This document shows, in pieces, positions 52,938 to 62,889 of a DNA stretch of 64,000 bases (the stretch's first letter is position 1; each line of letters opens with the position of its first letter). Both the position numbers and the translations under genes were made by a program. The stretch spans positions 1 to 64,000 of the forward strand of contig NZ_SDHW01000008.1 in NCBI RefSeq assembly GCF_004118265.1, written 5' to 3'. Source of the DNA: Lacibacter luteus. Lineage in GTDB: Bacteria > Bacteroidota > Bacteroidia > Chitinophagales > Chitinophagaceae. The notes below the pieces were generated by a model. It had not been told where the DNA came from. It made no database searches and saw only the letters and a program-made list of their open reading frames with translations.

Positions 52938-54803
52938 TTGAATAAACTACAAGCATCCATTTATAATAAAAGCTATCAACTATTGACTGTGGTTGCAGTA
53001 TTAGTGTTGATTGTATTTTGTTCTGCTTACCTCATAACACCTGCAACAAACAAACCCAATGAAAAAGTAGATGCTTGGTATCTGCAGCAGCTTTCGAAAT
53101 TAAAAGCAGAGTTAAAACTTCTTCAGAAACAGTTGAGCTATCAAAAAAGTATTGCAACTTGTCAGCAACAATTTAAACAGGCAAGAGTAACGTATAAAAA
53201 AGTAGCAGTATTAATTGATCACTTCAATTCATACGAAACAAAATACCTGAATGGCCCTAACCTGCAACGAACAGAAGATGATAATCCCGATGTAATTATA
53301 GAGCCGCATGGTTTCCAGGTATTGGAAGAATATCTTTTTGCTGAACAAAAATCACTTGATCAAGCAAAAGCGGAAACCGATGAACTGCTCTATACGGTTG
53401 AGAAATTGGAAACCGAAGCTGATCGTTCTTACAAATTCCAAGATGAAGAAGTGTGGGAAGCATTGCAGTTATCTGTTATTCGCATGATCACACTTGGCAT
53501 CAGTGGTTTTGATTCTCCTGTTGCCCAATATTCGTTACCTGAATCAAAAGCAACTCTTGAAGGAGTGGCAGCAATTCTGTTGTTGTACAAACCGGCAATT
53601 GATAAAAAAGATCCTTTGCTTTATCAACAGCTTGTTGCAGCTACAAACAAAGCAGAATCATTTTTATCTGCATCTTCTTTTGAAGCGTTTGATCGGTTAA
53701 CATTTATTACGCAGTTTGCAAATCCACTTTCTACTTTATTAAATAAAACCCGCAGCAAACTTGGTTACAATCTGTCAACAGGCTTGCGGCCATTGAATAA
53801 TACAAATACAATATTTGAAACGAATGCGTTTAATGTTGATTTCTTTTCACCAACCGACCGTTATCGGATGACAGCTGATCGGATAGCTCTTGGAAAGAAA
53901 TTGTTCTATGATTCCATTTTATCCGGTAATGGGAAAAGAAGTTGTGCCAGTTGCCACCAACCTGCAAAAGCATTTACTGACGGGAGAGTGAAAGCATTGT
54001 CGCTCGATGAAAAGCATGCGCTACTACGCAACACACCCACATTATGGAATGCTGTTTTTCAAACCAAACAGTTTTACGATAGTCGTACCAGTGTATTGGA
54101 AAACCAGTTGAGTGAAGTGGTGCACAATACCGAAGAGATGAAAGGTTCTTTAAAAGAAAGCATGCCTGCATTGCAAAACAATAATTCATACGCAACACTT
54201 TTTCAAAAAGCCTATCCCGATGAAAAAGAGTTTATCTCCGAATACAATATTGCCAATGCCATTTCTTCTTATGTGCGTTCATTGATCGCAATGAATTCCC
54301 GTTTCGATCAATATATGCGTGGAAACAAAACGGCATTGAGTGTAGTTGAAAAAAAAGGCTTTAACCTGTTTATGGGAAAAGCAAAATGTGGTACTTGTCA
54401 TTTTATGCCTTTGTTCAATGGCATGGTTCCACCTGAGTTTACCGAAGCAGAATCGGAAGTGTTGGGTGTGCCCCAAACCAACGACACAGTTCATCCGGTA
54501 CTTGATCCTGATTTAGGGAAATTCAACTTTACAAGATCGGTTGTGCATAAGCATGCATTTAAAACACCCACACTTCGCAACATTGATTTGACTGCACCTT
54601 ATATGCACAACGGTGTGTTTGCAACATTGGAGGAAGTAATGGAATTTTATAACAGGGGTGGAGGAAACGGGCTGCATATTGCACCCGCCAATCAAACATT
54701 ACCTGCGGATAAATTGCAACTCTCCAGGCAGGAAATAGCAGCTATTATTTCATTTATGAAAACCTTGACAGATACTTCGGGTATAAAACGGATGTTATAT
54801 TAA
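52938..54803 (+). CDS. Di-heme cytochrome c peroxidase with imelysin-like N-terminal part
   Basis: The 621-residue product starts at TTG 52938, before an N-terminal membrane helix (LLTVVAVLVLIVFCSAYLI); the frame is open from 52893, but that overlaps a terminator. Two CXXCH heme motifs are CASCH at 336-340 and CGTCH at 484-488, with the PAKAFTDGR and DLTAPYMHNGVFATLEEV segments of the bacterial di-heme peroxidase (MauG/CcpA) family. Residues about 60-300 are helical and contain an EPHGFQVLEEYLF segment that recalls the GxHxxE motif of imelysins. The anchored periplasmic enzyme would reduce peroxide or oxidise a partner; the N-terminal part may bind iron or heme. Confidence 0.85.
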   Translation: MNKLQASIYNKSYQLLTVVAVLVLIVFCSAYLITPATNKPNEKVDAWYLQQLSKLKAELKLLQKQLSYQKSIATCQQQFKQARVTYKKVAVLIDHFNSYETKYLNGPNLQRTEDDNPDVIIEPHGFQVLEEYLFAEQKSLDQAKAETDELLYTVEKLETEADRSYKFQDEEVWEALQLSVIRMITLGISGFDSPVAQYSLPESKATLEGVAAILLLYKPAIDKKDPLLYQQLVAATNKAESFLSASSFEAFDRLTFITQFANPLSTLLNKTRSKLGYNLSTGLRPLNNTNTIFETNAFNVDFFSPTDRYRMTADRIALGKKLFYDSILSGNGKRSCASCHQPAKAFTDGRVKALSLDEKHALLRNTPTLWNAVFQTKQFYDSRTSVLENQLSEVVHNTEEMKGSLKESMPALQNNNSYATLFQKAYPDEKEFISEYNIANAISSYVRSLIAMNSRFDQYMRGNKTALSVVEKKGFNLFMGKAKCGTCHFMPLFNGMVPPEFTEAESEVLGVPQTNDTVHPVLDPDLGKFNFTRSVVHKHAFKTPTLRNIDLTAPYMHNGVFATLEEVMEFYNRGGGNGLHIAPANQTLPADKLQLSRQEIAAIISFMKTLTDTSGIKRMLY

Positions 54804-54818
54804 TTCAGGAAAGCTGCA

Positions 54819-55838
54819 TCAGGCCAATGTTGAATTGCGTTCAATAAGTGTTGAAGGAAGTATCATAACACTGTCGGCAGTAATGTTGTGTTTTTTCTTT
54901 TCAATCATAGTAAACAAAACTTCAGCTGCTGTTTTACCAATTTCAAATGCGGGCTGTGTAATTGTGGTGAGTGATGGATTTAAAATCGGCGCAGTTTCAA
55001 GTGTAGAAAAAGCAACTACCTTCAGCTCTTTTGGAATCGTAATGCTGTTTGCAACACTTACCATATAGATCTGCATGGCCAAACGTTCAACCGAAGCTAC
55101 AATGCCATCGATTTGCGGATTGTTTTTTAATAACTCCTGCACCTGGTCGAAGATTGTGTCCGGAGTGCCCGTACAATCAATCACAAATTCATGTTTATCT
55201 TTTATAAAACCTTCTTCTGTAAGGGCAGCAGTAAAACCTGCAGACCGTTTGCTGCAGATTGATAAGTTTTCAGAAGTAGAAAGAAAGGCAGGATGTTTAC
55301 AGCCTTTGCTAAGCAAAAGTTTTGCTGCAAGAAATCCGCATTCGTAATCGTTGGTAATGATCTTGGGAGCTGCAAAGTTTTCAAATTCCCTGTCAAAGAA
55401 TACAAACGGAATATTTTCATTCTTCAGCTTTTCAAAATGTGCTGCATCAGAAGTTTCGCTCGATACAGAAAGGAGCACTCCATCCACTCTTCCGCTAAGG
55501 CAATGATTAACCGTATTTTTTTCAATTTCAAAACTTTCATGTGAAAGATAAATCAGCACATGATAATTTTTTGTTTCGGCAACAGACTGAATGCCATTAA
55601 TCGCTAACGAAAAAAAGTTATCGGCTACTTCGGGTAAAATAACAGCAATGGTTTTACTCTTTTGTTTACGTAAACTGCTGGCATAGGGGTTAGGTACATA
55701 ATTCAGTTGCTCGGCCATTGCCAATACTTTCTTCTTGGTTTCGCTGCTTATTTCATGGCTGTCTTTTAACGCCTTTGAAACAGTTGCAATGGATAGTCCA
55801 AGTTCTTTCGCCAGGGTTTTAATTGTAAGCTTACTCAT
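54819..55838 (-). CDS. LacI-family transcriptional regulator
   Basis: The 339-residue repressor has the N-terminal HTH (TIKTLAKELGLSIATVSKAL) with the hinge segment (LNYVPNPYASSLR), and a periplasmic-binding-protein-like sugar-binding domain (KTIAVILPEVADNFFS, VDGVLLSVSSETSD, AFLSTSENLSICSKRS). It is divergent from inositol oxygenase with 282 bases between. A palindromic site (55903) lies in that gap. The likely effector is a sugar or polyol of the locus. The family usually represses or activates nearby catabolic genes. Confidence 0.93.
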   Translation of the reverse strand: MSKLTIKTLAKELGLSIATVSKALKDSHEISSETKKKVLAMAEQLNYVPNPYASSLRKQKSKTIAVILPEVADNFFSLAINGIQSVAETKNYHVLIYLSHESFEIEKNTVNHCLSGRVDGVLLSVSSETSDAAHFEKLKNENIPFVFFDREFENFAAPKIITNDYECGFLAAKLLLSKGCKHPAFLSTSENLSICSKRSAGFTAALTEEGFIKDKHEFVIDCTGTPDTIFDQVQELLKNNPQIDGIVASVERLAMQIYMVSVANSITIPKELKVVAFSTLETAPILNPSLTTITQPAFEIGKTAAEVLFTMIEKKKHNITADSVMILPSTLIERNSTLA

Positions 55839-55902
55839 ACACGCTAAACAGATCTTGTGGTTGGGATTTACTCCTGTTGCAAGATAAAGATAGGTTGAAT
55901 AT

Positions 55903-55916
55903 CGAAAACGGTTTCG
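55903..55916. promoter_or_regulatory. LacI-type operator-like palindrome
   Basis: CGAAAACGGTTTCG is a 14-base near-palindrome (12 of 14 positions) with a central CG, the shape of LacI-family operators. It lies 65 bases upstream of the regulator start and 205 bases before the inositol oxygenase start, between divergent genes. Confidence 0.55.
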
Positions 55917-56120
55917 TAAATAAAGTGTATCAAACTAACAGCATTATCCAACAAAAAAGTGTCATTTTAACACATTATTTATCACCAACGATTTGCTTCA
56001 TATGAAATGGCAGTCCATTCCATGCTTTGGCTTTTGCTGTGTTCGCTGCAGTTCTTCGCAGCTTACTTCTTTCAATTTTTATTCTTTACATACACAATCA
56101 ATCAATAAAATTTAAGCTTT

Positions 56121-56996
56121 ATGAGTAAAAACAACTTTGAGGCTGTGCCTTTGAATAATCTCGATGAGTGGGAAGATGATTTACTCAGACGTTATCCCGA
56201 TCCGGAAGCTATTGCAACTGCAAAAGCAACGGAAGAGTACCGTAATTACGAAGAGCCTGCAAGAGACACTGTAAAAGAATTTTACCGCCTTAACCATACA
56301 TATCAAACGTATGCATTTGTACAGGAAAAACGGAACGAGTTTCTGCAATTCAACAAAAAGGAAATGACGATTTGGGATGCATTCGATTTCCTGAATCAAC
56401 TGGTGGATGATTCTGATCCGGATACCGATCTCGATCAGCTGCAGCACTTGTTACAAACGTCAGAAGCAATCCGTCGTGATGGTCATCCTGATTGGATGGT
56501 ATTGGTTGGTTTAATGCACGATATGGGTAAGGTGCTTTGCCTGTTTGGTGAACCGCAGTGGGCTGTAGTAGGCGATACCTTCCCGGTTGGTTGTGCATAT
56601 TCCGATAAGATTGTGTTTCCTGAATATTTTTCTGCAAACCCAGATTTTAACGATCCCGTATACCAAACAAAATACGGTGTGTACGAACCAAACTGTGGTT
56701 TGCGTAATGTAAACATGAGTTGGGGCCATGATGAATATGTGTACCAGATGATGAAAGATTATTTGCCCGAAGAGGGATTATACATGCTCCGTTACCATTC
56801 TTTTTACTCCTGGCACAGAGAAGGTGCATACGATCATTTACTCGATGAGCATGATCGTAATATGCTGAAATGGGTAATGCTGTTTAACCCGTACGATCTG
56901 TATTCGAAAAGTCCGGAGCCACCGGATTGGAAAAAATTAAGACCGTATTACGAAGAGCTGGTTAAAAAATACCTGCCTTCAACAATTAAGTTCTGA
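56121..56996 (+). CDS. Inositol oxygenase (MIOX)
   Basis: The 291-residue enzyme uses a di-iron site and O2 to cleave myo-inositol to D-glucuronate. It matches eukaryotic MIOX over nearly its whole length. The six iron ligands are present: His122 (GHPDW), His133-Asp134 (LMHDMGK), His203 (WGHDEY), His226 (RYHSFYSWH) and Asp259 (NPYDLYSK). The start ATG at 56121 precedes [18 protein letters not shown]. It is cytosolic. The gene is divergent from a LacI regulator and followed by SusC/SusD, pointing to catabolism of inositol or an inositol-containing molecule. No glucuronate isomerase or uronate pathway gene is in the window. Confidence 0.93.
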   Translation: MSKNNFEAVPLNNLDEWEDDLLRRYPDPEAIATAKATEEYRNYEEPARDTVKEFYRLNHTYQTYAFVQEKRNEFLQFNKKEMTIWDAFDFLNQLVDDSDPDTDLDQLQHLLQTSEAIRRDGHPDWMVLVGLMHDMGKVLCLFGEPQWAVVGDTFPVGCAYSDKIVFPEYFSANPDFNDPVYQTKYGVYEPNCGLRNVNMSWGHDEYVYQMMKDYLPEEGLYMLRYHSFYSWHREGAYDHLLDEHDRNMLKWVMLFNPYDLYSKSPEPPDWKKLRPYYEELVKKYLPSTIKF

Positions 56997-57073
56997 TAAG
57001 TAGTTCTCATATATCTGTTTAAAATCCGGTATTCACCATCCTTGTTCTTATTATAACTCAAAAACAAATTGCT

Positions 57074-60000
57074 ATGATGCGAATTCTTAAACGAGGCTTG
57101 TTCAGTCATTATGCATTGCCTGCCATGATGATGCTCTTCCTTGTATGTATTACCACCAGTGTAAGCGGGCAACAATCGCAGGTAAGCGGTACAGTAAAAG
57201 ATGAAAAAGGTGAACCTGTTGCCGCTGCTACTGTAACTGTTAAAGGAAAAAATGTTTCAACTACAACTGCAGCAAACGGAACATTTACCATTGCTGCAAA
57301 AGCAAATGATGTACTGGAGATCAGTGCGGTTTCATTTACCACACAGGAAGTAAAGGTTACATCTTCTGCATCTTACAACATTGTGCTTGCAACTTCTTCT
57401 GTTGCATTAACGGATGTGGTTGTAGTTGGTTACGGCCGTAACTCCAAACGTACATTAACAAGCGCCATCACTTCTGTTAAGCCGGAAGATCTGAACCGTG
57501 GCGCTATTGGCGATGTAGGCCAGTTGTTACAAGGTAAAGTACCTGGTTTGAATATTACAGCAAGCGGCGATCCTAACCGCTCTGCTGCTGTTATTCTTCG
57601 TGGTGCTTCAACGGTAAACAGTCCTCAAGGTCCATTTTATGTTATTGATGGAATTCCCGGTGCAGATATTAATGCAGTTGCGCCGGATGATATTGCTTCA
57701 ATGGACATTTTAAAAGATGCCTCTGCCACAGCCATCTACGGTAACAGAGCTTCAAATGGTGTTATTATGGTAACAACCAAGAAAGGTAAAAAAGGAAGAC
57801 TGCAAACTACCTATAACGGTTACGTAGGTTTTGAAAGTGTAAGCAGCAGTATAAAGCTGATGGATGCTGCTCAGTTAAGAGCCTATGCACAAAAAAATAA
57901 CTTTACACCAAGCACTAACGATGACAAAGGTGCAAATACCAATTGGATGAAGGCTGTACAAAAAGAATCAGCTTTGTCACATAACCATAATCTTTCTTTC
58001 AGCGGAGGTACAGATAAAAGTAATTACAGTGCCAGCCTTAACTATCTGAAAAAGGATGGTATTATGTTACAGAGTAGTTTGGAGAGAGTTATCGGAAGAA
58101 TAAGTGCCGAACAACATGCATTAAACGATCATTTAACGTTTGGCCTCAATATTATGAGCAGCAGCAGTAAGTCATCCAACACTCCGTTGCAAAACATGGT
58201 ATTTATACAAGCTGTAAAGTACAACCCAATGTCGCCGGTGTACAATGCCGATGGTACATTCTTTGAAAATCCCAACAACACTCAGTATTTCAATCCTGTT
58301 TCAATTATCAAAAATGCACAGGACGATACCAAGTACGGTTCTTTGCAGGGAAGCTTTACAGTAGAAGCAAAACTTCCGTTTAACTTAACATACAATGCCA
58401 ACCTTGCTTACCAGCGTGGTACCTGGCTGCATGGCGAATATTACAATCGTTATTACTCGCAGAACTACAGCACAGGAAGTTTTTATGTTAATGGCGATCC
58501 TGGTGGTGGCCGTGGACTACGTACGTTTTACTCCAATGGTCTTGCCTACAGGGGTTATTACCAAAACAGTTCAAAAACATTAGAATCTTATTTAACCTGG
58601 GCTAAACGATTTGGTGATCATAACCTCAAAGCAGTTTTAGGTTACAGCTGGCAAAAGAATACCAGCAACGAAGGATTACAGGCAAGTCAAACCAACTTTG
58701 TAAACGATTACACAGGGTATAACAATTTTGGTTTAGGTAACTACCAAACAATAGCTGGGTTTGCTGTAGACTTTGGTGGTTCGGCTTACGAGGAAACCAA
58801 TTTTATTTCCGACTTCTTGCGTGTAAACTACGATTTCAAAGAAAAGATCCTGTTCCAGGCTTCTGTTAGAAGAGATGGCAGCTCCGTATTTGGTAAAAAC
58901 AAAGAGTGGGGTTATTTCCCTGCAGCAAGCGTGGCATGGCGTCTTTCCGAAGAAGAGTTCATCAAAAACATTGCTTTCATTAATGATTTAAAATTAAGGG
59001 TGAGCTATGGTGAAACAGGTAATGCGTTTGGTTTAGGTGCATACACTGCTCAACGTTTATATAACAAATCCGGTACCTATTACAGCGGTGGAACATTTGA
59101 ATCGGCTTTCAGATCAACACAAGGTGCAAACCCCGATCTGCAATGGGAAGTTACAGCCACTAAAAACATTGGTGTGGATTATGGCTTCCTCAAAGGAAAG
59201 ATCAGCGGTTCAATTGATCTGTATGAAAAGATTACAACCGACATGATTTTTGGTTACAATGTTGCGCAATCAATAGACCCAAGCGGATTTATGTATTTGA
59301 ATGTGGGTAAGATCAGGAACCGTGGTATTGAATTTAGTGTAAACATCAATGCAGTAAATCAAAAGAATTTCAGCTGGAATACAGGTTTAAACTTTGCAAC
59401 CAATCAGAACGTTATCCTTGATTTAAAAGGCCCTGAACAGTTTGGTATAAATGCCGATTCTACCTACTATACTCGTATAGATGGAACTGGTACAACCGGT
59501 AGCAGTCTTCAGATAATGGCAGTGGGTGGACCTTTAGGTCAGTTCTATTCATATCAATATACAGGAAAGAATGCAGCAGGTAAATCCCTGTTTTTAACAA
59601 GGTCTAAAACAGATACAACAAACCCAACTTCAATTACAGATTATCATCCTCTTGGTAGTCCGCATGCTAAGCTGATGTTTGGGTGGAACAATAATTTCAA
59701 ATACAAAAATTTCGATTTTAATTTCTTTGTAAGAGGTGTATTGGGCAATAAAATTTTCAATGCCACACGTGCCGAACTTTCTTATGTGGCAACGGCAGGT
59801 CAAAACAACATTAGTGCATATGCTGTTGATGATGCAAGAACTGATGCAAGAAATAATCATTTCTCATCACGTTACGTAGAAGATGGTTCTTACCTGCGTT
59901 TCGACAATGCTACCTTAGGTTATCGTTTCAATATCAAAAACCAATACATCAGCATGTTAAGAGTTTATGGTACTGTAAATAACCTGTTTGTAATTACAAA

Positions 60001-60115
60001 ATACAAAGGCATTGACCCTGAGATCAACCAAGGCGGTGCATCATTAGGTGTAGACTACAACAGTTTTTATCCGAAAACACGCACTATTCTTTTAGGTGTA
60101 TCAGTAGGTTTTTAA
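57074..60115 (+). CDS. SusC/RagA-family TonB-linked outer-membrane transporter
   Basis: The 1013-residue protein has a signal peptide (ending TSVSGQQ), a carboxypeptidase-regulatory-like domain (GTVKDEKGEPVAAATVTVKG), the TonB box region (TDVVVVGYGRNSKRTLTSA), a plug domain (VLLQGKVPGLNI-like, ASTVNSPQGPFYVIDGIPG, ASATAIYGNRASNGVIMVTT) and a 22-strand barrel. It acts with the SusD lipoprotein encoded 18 bases downstream to import a glycan or other large solute. The signature and length fit the RagA/SusC branch exactly. Substrate is inferred from the adjacent inositol oxygenase. Confidence 0.95.
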   Translation: MMRILKRGLFSHYALPAMMMLFLVCITTSVSGQQSQVSGTVKDEKGEPVAAATVTVKGKNVSTTTAANGTFTIAAKANDVLEISAVSFTTQEVKVTSSASYNIVLATSSVALTDVVVVGYGRNSKRTLTSAITSVKPEDLNRGAIGDVGQLLQGKVPGLNITASGDPNRSAAVILRGASTVNSPQGPFYVIDGIPGADINAVAPDDIASMDILKDASATAIYGNRASNGVIMVTTKKGKKGRLQTTYNGYVGFESVSSSIKLMDAAQLRAYAQKNNFTPSTNDDKGANTNWMKAVQKESALSHNHNLSFSGGTDKSNYSASLNYLKKDGIMLQSSLERVIGRISAEQHALNDHLTFGLNIMSSSSKSSNTPLQNMVFIQAVKYNPMSPVYNADGTFFENPNNTQYFNPVSIIKNAQDDTKYGSLQGSFTVEAKLPFNLTYNANLAYQRGTWLHGEYYNRYYSQNYSTGSFYVNGDPGGGRGLRTFYSNGLAYRGYYQNSSKTLESYLTWAKRFGDHNLKAVLGYSWQKNTSNEGLQASQTNFVNDYTGYNNFGLGNYQTIAGFAVDFGGSAYEETNFISDFLRVNYDFKEKILFQASVRRDGSSVFGKNKEWGYFPAASVAWRLSEEEFIKNIAFINDLKLRVSYGETGNAFGLGAYTAQRLYNKSGTYYSGGTFESAFRSTQGANPDLQWEVTATKNIGVDYGFLKGKISGSIDLYEKITTDMIFGYNVAQSIDPSGFMYLNVGKIRNRGIEFSVNINAVNQKNFSWNTGLNFATNQNVILDLKGPEQFGINADSTYYTRIDGTGTTGSSLQIMAVGGPLGQFYSYQYTGKNAAGKSLFLTRSKTDTTNPTSITDYHPLGSPHAKLMFGWNNNFKYKNFDFNFFVRGVLGNKIFNATRAELSYVATAGQNNISAYAVDDARTDARNNHFSSRYVEDGSYLRFDNATLGYRFNIKNQYISMLRVYGTVNNLFVITKYKGIDPEINQGGASLGVDYNSFYPKTRTILLGVSVGF

Positions 60116-60133
60116 TGATTTAAAAAACATTTT

Positions 60134-61807
60134 ATGAAGAAGAATTTGAAACAATTTTTTATAGTGGTAGCAGCCGGCTTAGCAATGAGCTCCTGCCACA
60201 AAATTGAAGTGAAACCCAATTCGCTTTATACAGAAGCAGTGTTTCCAAAAACAGATGCTGAATTTCAGTCGGTAATGGGTACCATTTATACAAGTTTGCG
60301 TGGGCATTATTCACTTGGTTACTGGTTTGCACAGGAACTCAGCTCCGACGAATCAATTTTGCCTGTATATGGTAATAACTGGTTGGATGGTCAAGGCTAT
60401 ATTCAGCTGCATCGTCATAACTGGAACAAAGATCATGGCTGGATAACAACCGTATGGAATGATGCAAATTCAATTGTAGGCCTTAGTAATCAAACCATGT
60501 ATATTTTCAAAAATGCACCGGAAGGCGATACAAAAAATACAGCCCTTGCAGAGTTGAAAACATTACGTGCCTTTGCTTATTGGGAGCTGCTTGATATGTT
60601 TGGTAACGTTCCGTTGGATACCATTTATCCAAGCCCCGGTGTACAGGCAAAAGCTACACGTGCACAGGTATTTGCTTTTGTTGAATCTGAATTAAAAGCG
60701 GCAATTCCATATTTAAAAACAGCAACCGGCAGCAGCACTTATGGTAAAGTAACAAAGTGGATGGCGAATGCTCTGCTGGCGAAACTTTATTTGAATGCAG
60801 AAGTGTATGCAGGTACACCCAAGTACAATGAAGCAATTGCTGCTTGTGATGCAGTTATCGCCTCCGGAAATTTTGCTGTAGAAGCAAGAGGTACTTATCT
60901 CAATCAGTTTTCGCCAACAAATGGACCTTCATTTAAAGAATTGATTTTCGCAATCCCTTACGATCCTTCAACAAGTAATGGTTATTTATTCCATGGCCGT
61001 TACGATCTCAACCGTAATCTTGGTATTAAATACCGTTACTCCGGAAGTACACCGGGCACTTATACATTTAGTCAAATAGTAATGAATCAAACAACTGGCA
61101 ATGGTTTGATCAATGCAAGACCAAGTGGGCCCCGTGCTACATTATCCAGTTTTTACAACAGTTATTTTGCAGCCGATGCCAATGATATCAGAAATAATCA
61201 GTGGTTGGTAGGTAATCAATTCTGGTCTGATGGCAGCCCTATCATGGTAAGTACAACCAAGAAAGGCTATAACCAGTTTTATACCGGTTCAGATGGTGCC
61301 ACTGCTATTACTTATCAACTCTATATCGATTCGGTGATTTCTGCAAGGTTAGATCCTGCTGTTATTGATTTAGGGAATGATGAAGTTGCATGGAACATGG
61401 GTATCCGTAATATCAAGTTTTCTCCCGACGCAAATTCATCAAGCCGTAACCAAAGTAACGATGCACCGATCTTCCGTTATTCAGACATTCTGTTAATGAA
61501 AGCAGAAGCAATTTTGAGAGGTGGTACAGCAACAAGTGGTCATACTGCTCTTTCACTTGTAAATATGGTTCGTAGCAACCGTACTACATCTGCAGCATGG
61601 ACAGCTGTTACCTTGAATGATCTATATGCAGAACGTGCACGTGAGTTTACATGGGAGTGCTGGCGCAGAAACGATATGATCCGTTTTGGTCAGTATGAAA
61701 ATTCGTATGGTTTCAAAACAAATGCGGATACGTATCGTCGAATTTTCCCGATTCCAACAGCGGCAATGAACACTAATCCAAAACTGGTTCAAAACCCAGG
61801 TTATTAA
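60134..61807 (+). CDS. RagB/SusD-family nutrient-binding outer-membrane lipoprotein
   Basis: The 557-residue lipoprotein has a lipobox ending at Cys21 (LAMSSCHK) and a tetratricopeptide-like helical core. SusD landmarks are LRAFAYWELLDMFGNVPL, the WMANALLAKLYLNAEVY segment, RYSDILLMKAEAILRGG and the C-terminal ERAREFTWECWRRNDMIRFG. SusD caps the SusC barrel and binds ligand at the cell surface. It lies 18 bases after SusC in one operon, ended by the terminator at 61842. Confidence 0.95.
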   Translation: MKKNLKQFFIVVAAGLAMSSCHKIEVKPNSLYTEAVFPKTDAEFQSVMGTIYTSLRGHYSLGYWFAQELSSDESILPVYGNNWLDGQGYIQLHRHNWNKDHGWITTVWNDANSIVGLSNQTMYIFKNAPEGDTKNTALAELKTLRAFAYWELLDMFGNVPLDTIYPSPGVQAKATRAQVFAFVESELKAAIPYLKTATGSSTYGKVTKWMANALLAKLYLNAEVYAGTPKYNEAIAACDAVIASGNFAVEARGTYLNQFSPTNGPSFKELIFAIPYDPSTSNGYLFHGRYDLNRNLGIKYRYSGSTPGTYTFSQIVMNQTTGNGLINARPSGPRATLSSFYNSYFAADANDIRNNQWLVGNQFWSDGSPIMVSTTKKGYNQFYTGSDGATAITYQLYIDSVISARLDPAVIDLGNDEVAWNMGIRNIKFSPDANSSSRNQSNDAPIFRYSDILLMKAEAILRGGTATSGHTALSLVNMVRSNRTTSAAWTAVTLNDLYAERAREFTWECWRRNDMIRFGQYENSYGFKTNADTYRRIFPIPTAAMNTNPKLVQNPGY

Positions 61808-61841
61808 TATTTTCTCAGCAGTTATAATCAATAGTTAATCA

Positions 61842-61871
61842 CCCCGGGGTTGTCAAGCCCCGGGATTTTTC
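61842..61871 (+). terminator. Terminator after SusD
   Basis: CCCGGGG at 61843-61849 pairs with CCCCGGG at 61858-61864, followed by T. Confidence 0.8.
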
Positions 61872-61889
61872 TATCACTTATATTTATAG

Positions 61890-62882
61890 ATGCAATCACT
61901 ACTCCAAAAATCAATTCTGTTTGTTTCTTTTGTTTTATGCCATCATTTGCTCAAAGCACAGGTATTGGTAAAAGATTCAGCTGCCTTGCCCGCAGCAGAT
62001 GCAAAACTTATCAAAAAAGAAAAGGCTTTGCACTTTATTGCCATGGGCGATTGGGGGCGTAATGGCGCCGATCATCAATTGCAGGTAGCAAAGCAAATGA
62101 GCATTACTGCCAATGAAATAATGTCGCAGTTTACGATTGCCACAGGTGATAATTTTTATCCAAAAGGTGTCATCAGCGAGTTTGATCCGTTATGGAAATA
62201 TTCTTTCGAAGATATTTATACCGATTTCCGTTTACAATGGGATTGGTACCCGGTACTCGGCAATCATGATTATATCAGTAGTCCGGATGCACAGGTAAGA
62301 TATTCGGGCATCAGCAGGCGATGGAAAATGACTGCACGTTATTACAGCAAAACATTTGCGATCAATGGTGATACTACAAATCAGGTATTGCTTCTGTTCA
62401 TTGATACCAATCCGTTCATACCGGAGTTTTATAAAAATGCCGAGTATGGTCCGAATGTAAAAGGACAGGATACAACAAACCAAAAACGCTGGATGGAAAA
62501 ACTTCTCAGCACAACATCACCCAACATTAAATGGAAAATAGTTGTAGGACATCATCCCATGTACACCGGTGGCAGCCGAACTGAAGGCTATGATACAAAA
62601 GCCATCCGCAATACATTGAAACCGATGTTCGATAAATATAAAGTGGATGTGTACCTGGCAGGTCATGAGCATAGTTTGCAACACATGCAAAGTGCCGGTA
62701 ACATGCACCACATTATTTCCGGTGCAGCATCAGAAAAAACACCTGCACGTTTAATTGAAAACAGTTTATTGTCAGCATCAGAATATGGGTTCTTTGTTTT
62801 TTCAGTTACCGGCAATGAATTGTTATTGCAGGCTGTGAACGATACCGGGAAAATTATTTACACGTACACGATCAAAAAATAA
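61890..62882 (+). CDS. Secreted purple-acid-phosphatase-like metallophosphoesterase
   Basis: The 330-residue protein has a signal-like N-terminus (LLQKSILFVSFVLCHHLLKAQ) and a calcineurin-like phosphoesterase domain. Metal ligand motifs are FIAMGDWGRN, ATGDNFYPKG, VLGNHDYI, VVGHHPMYTGG and YLAGHEHSLQHM. The pattern fits type-5 tartrate-resistant (purple) acid phosphatases. It would hydrolyse phosphate monoesters in the periplasm or outside; such enzymes can act on inositol phosphates, which fits the neighbouring inositol oxygenase, but the substrate is not shown by sequence. It follows the SusD terminator by 18 bases. Confidence 0.88.
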   Translation: MQSLLQKSILFVSFVLCHHLLKAQVLVKDSAALPAADAKLIKKEKALHFIAMGDWGRNGADHQLQVAKQMSITANEIMSQFTIATGDNFYPKGVISEFDPLWKYSFEDIYTDFRLQWDWYPVLGNHDYISSPDAQVRYSGISRRWKMTARYYSKTFAINGDTTNQVLLLFIDTNPFIPEFYKNAEYGPNVKGQDTTNQKRWMEKLLSTTSPNIKWKIVVGHHPMYTGGSRTEGYDTKAIRNTLKPMFDKYKVDVYLAGHEHSLQHMQSAGNMHHIISGAASEKTPARLIENSLLSASEYGFFVFSVTGNELLLQAVNDTGKIIYTYTIKK

Positions 62883-62889
62883 TTTCTGT

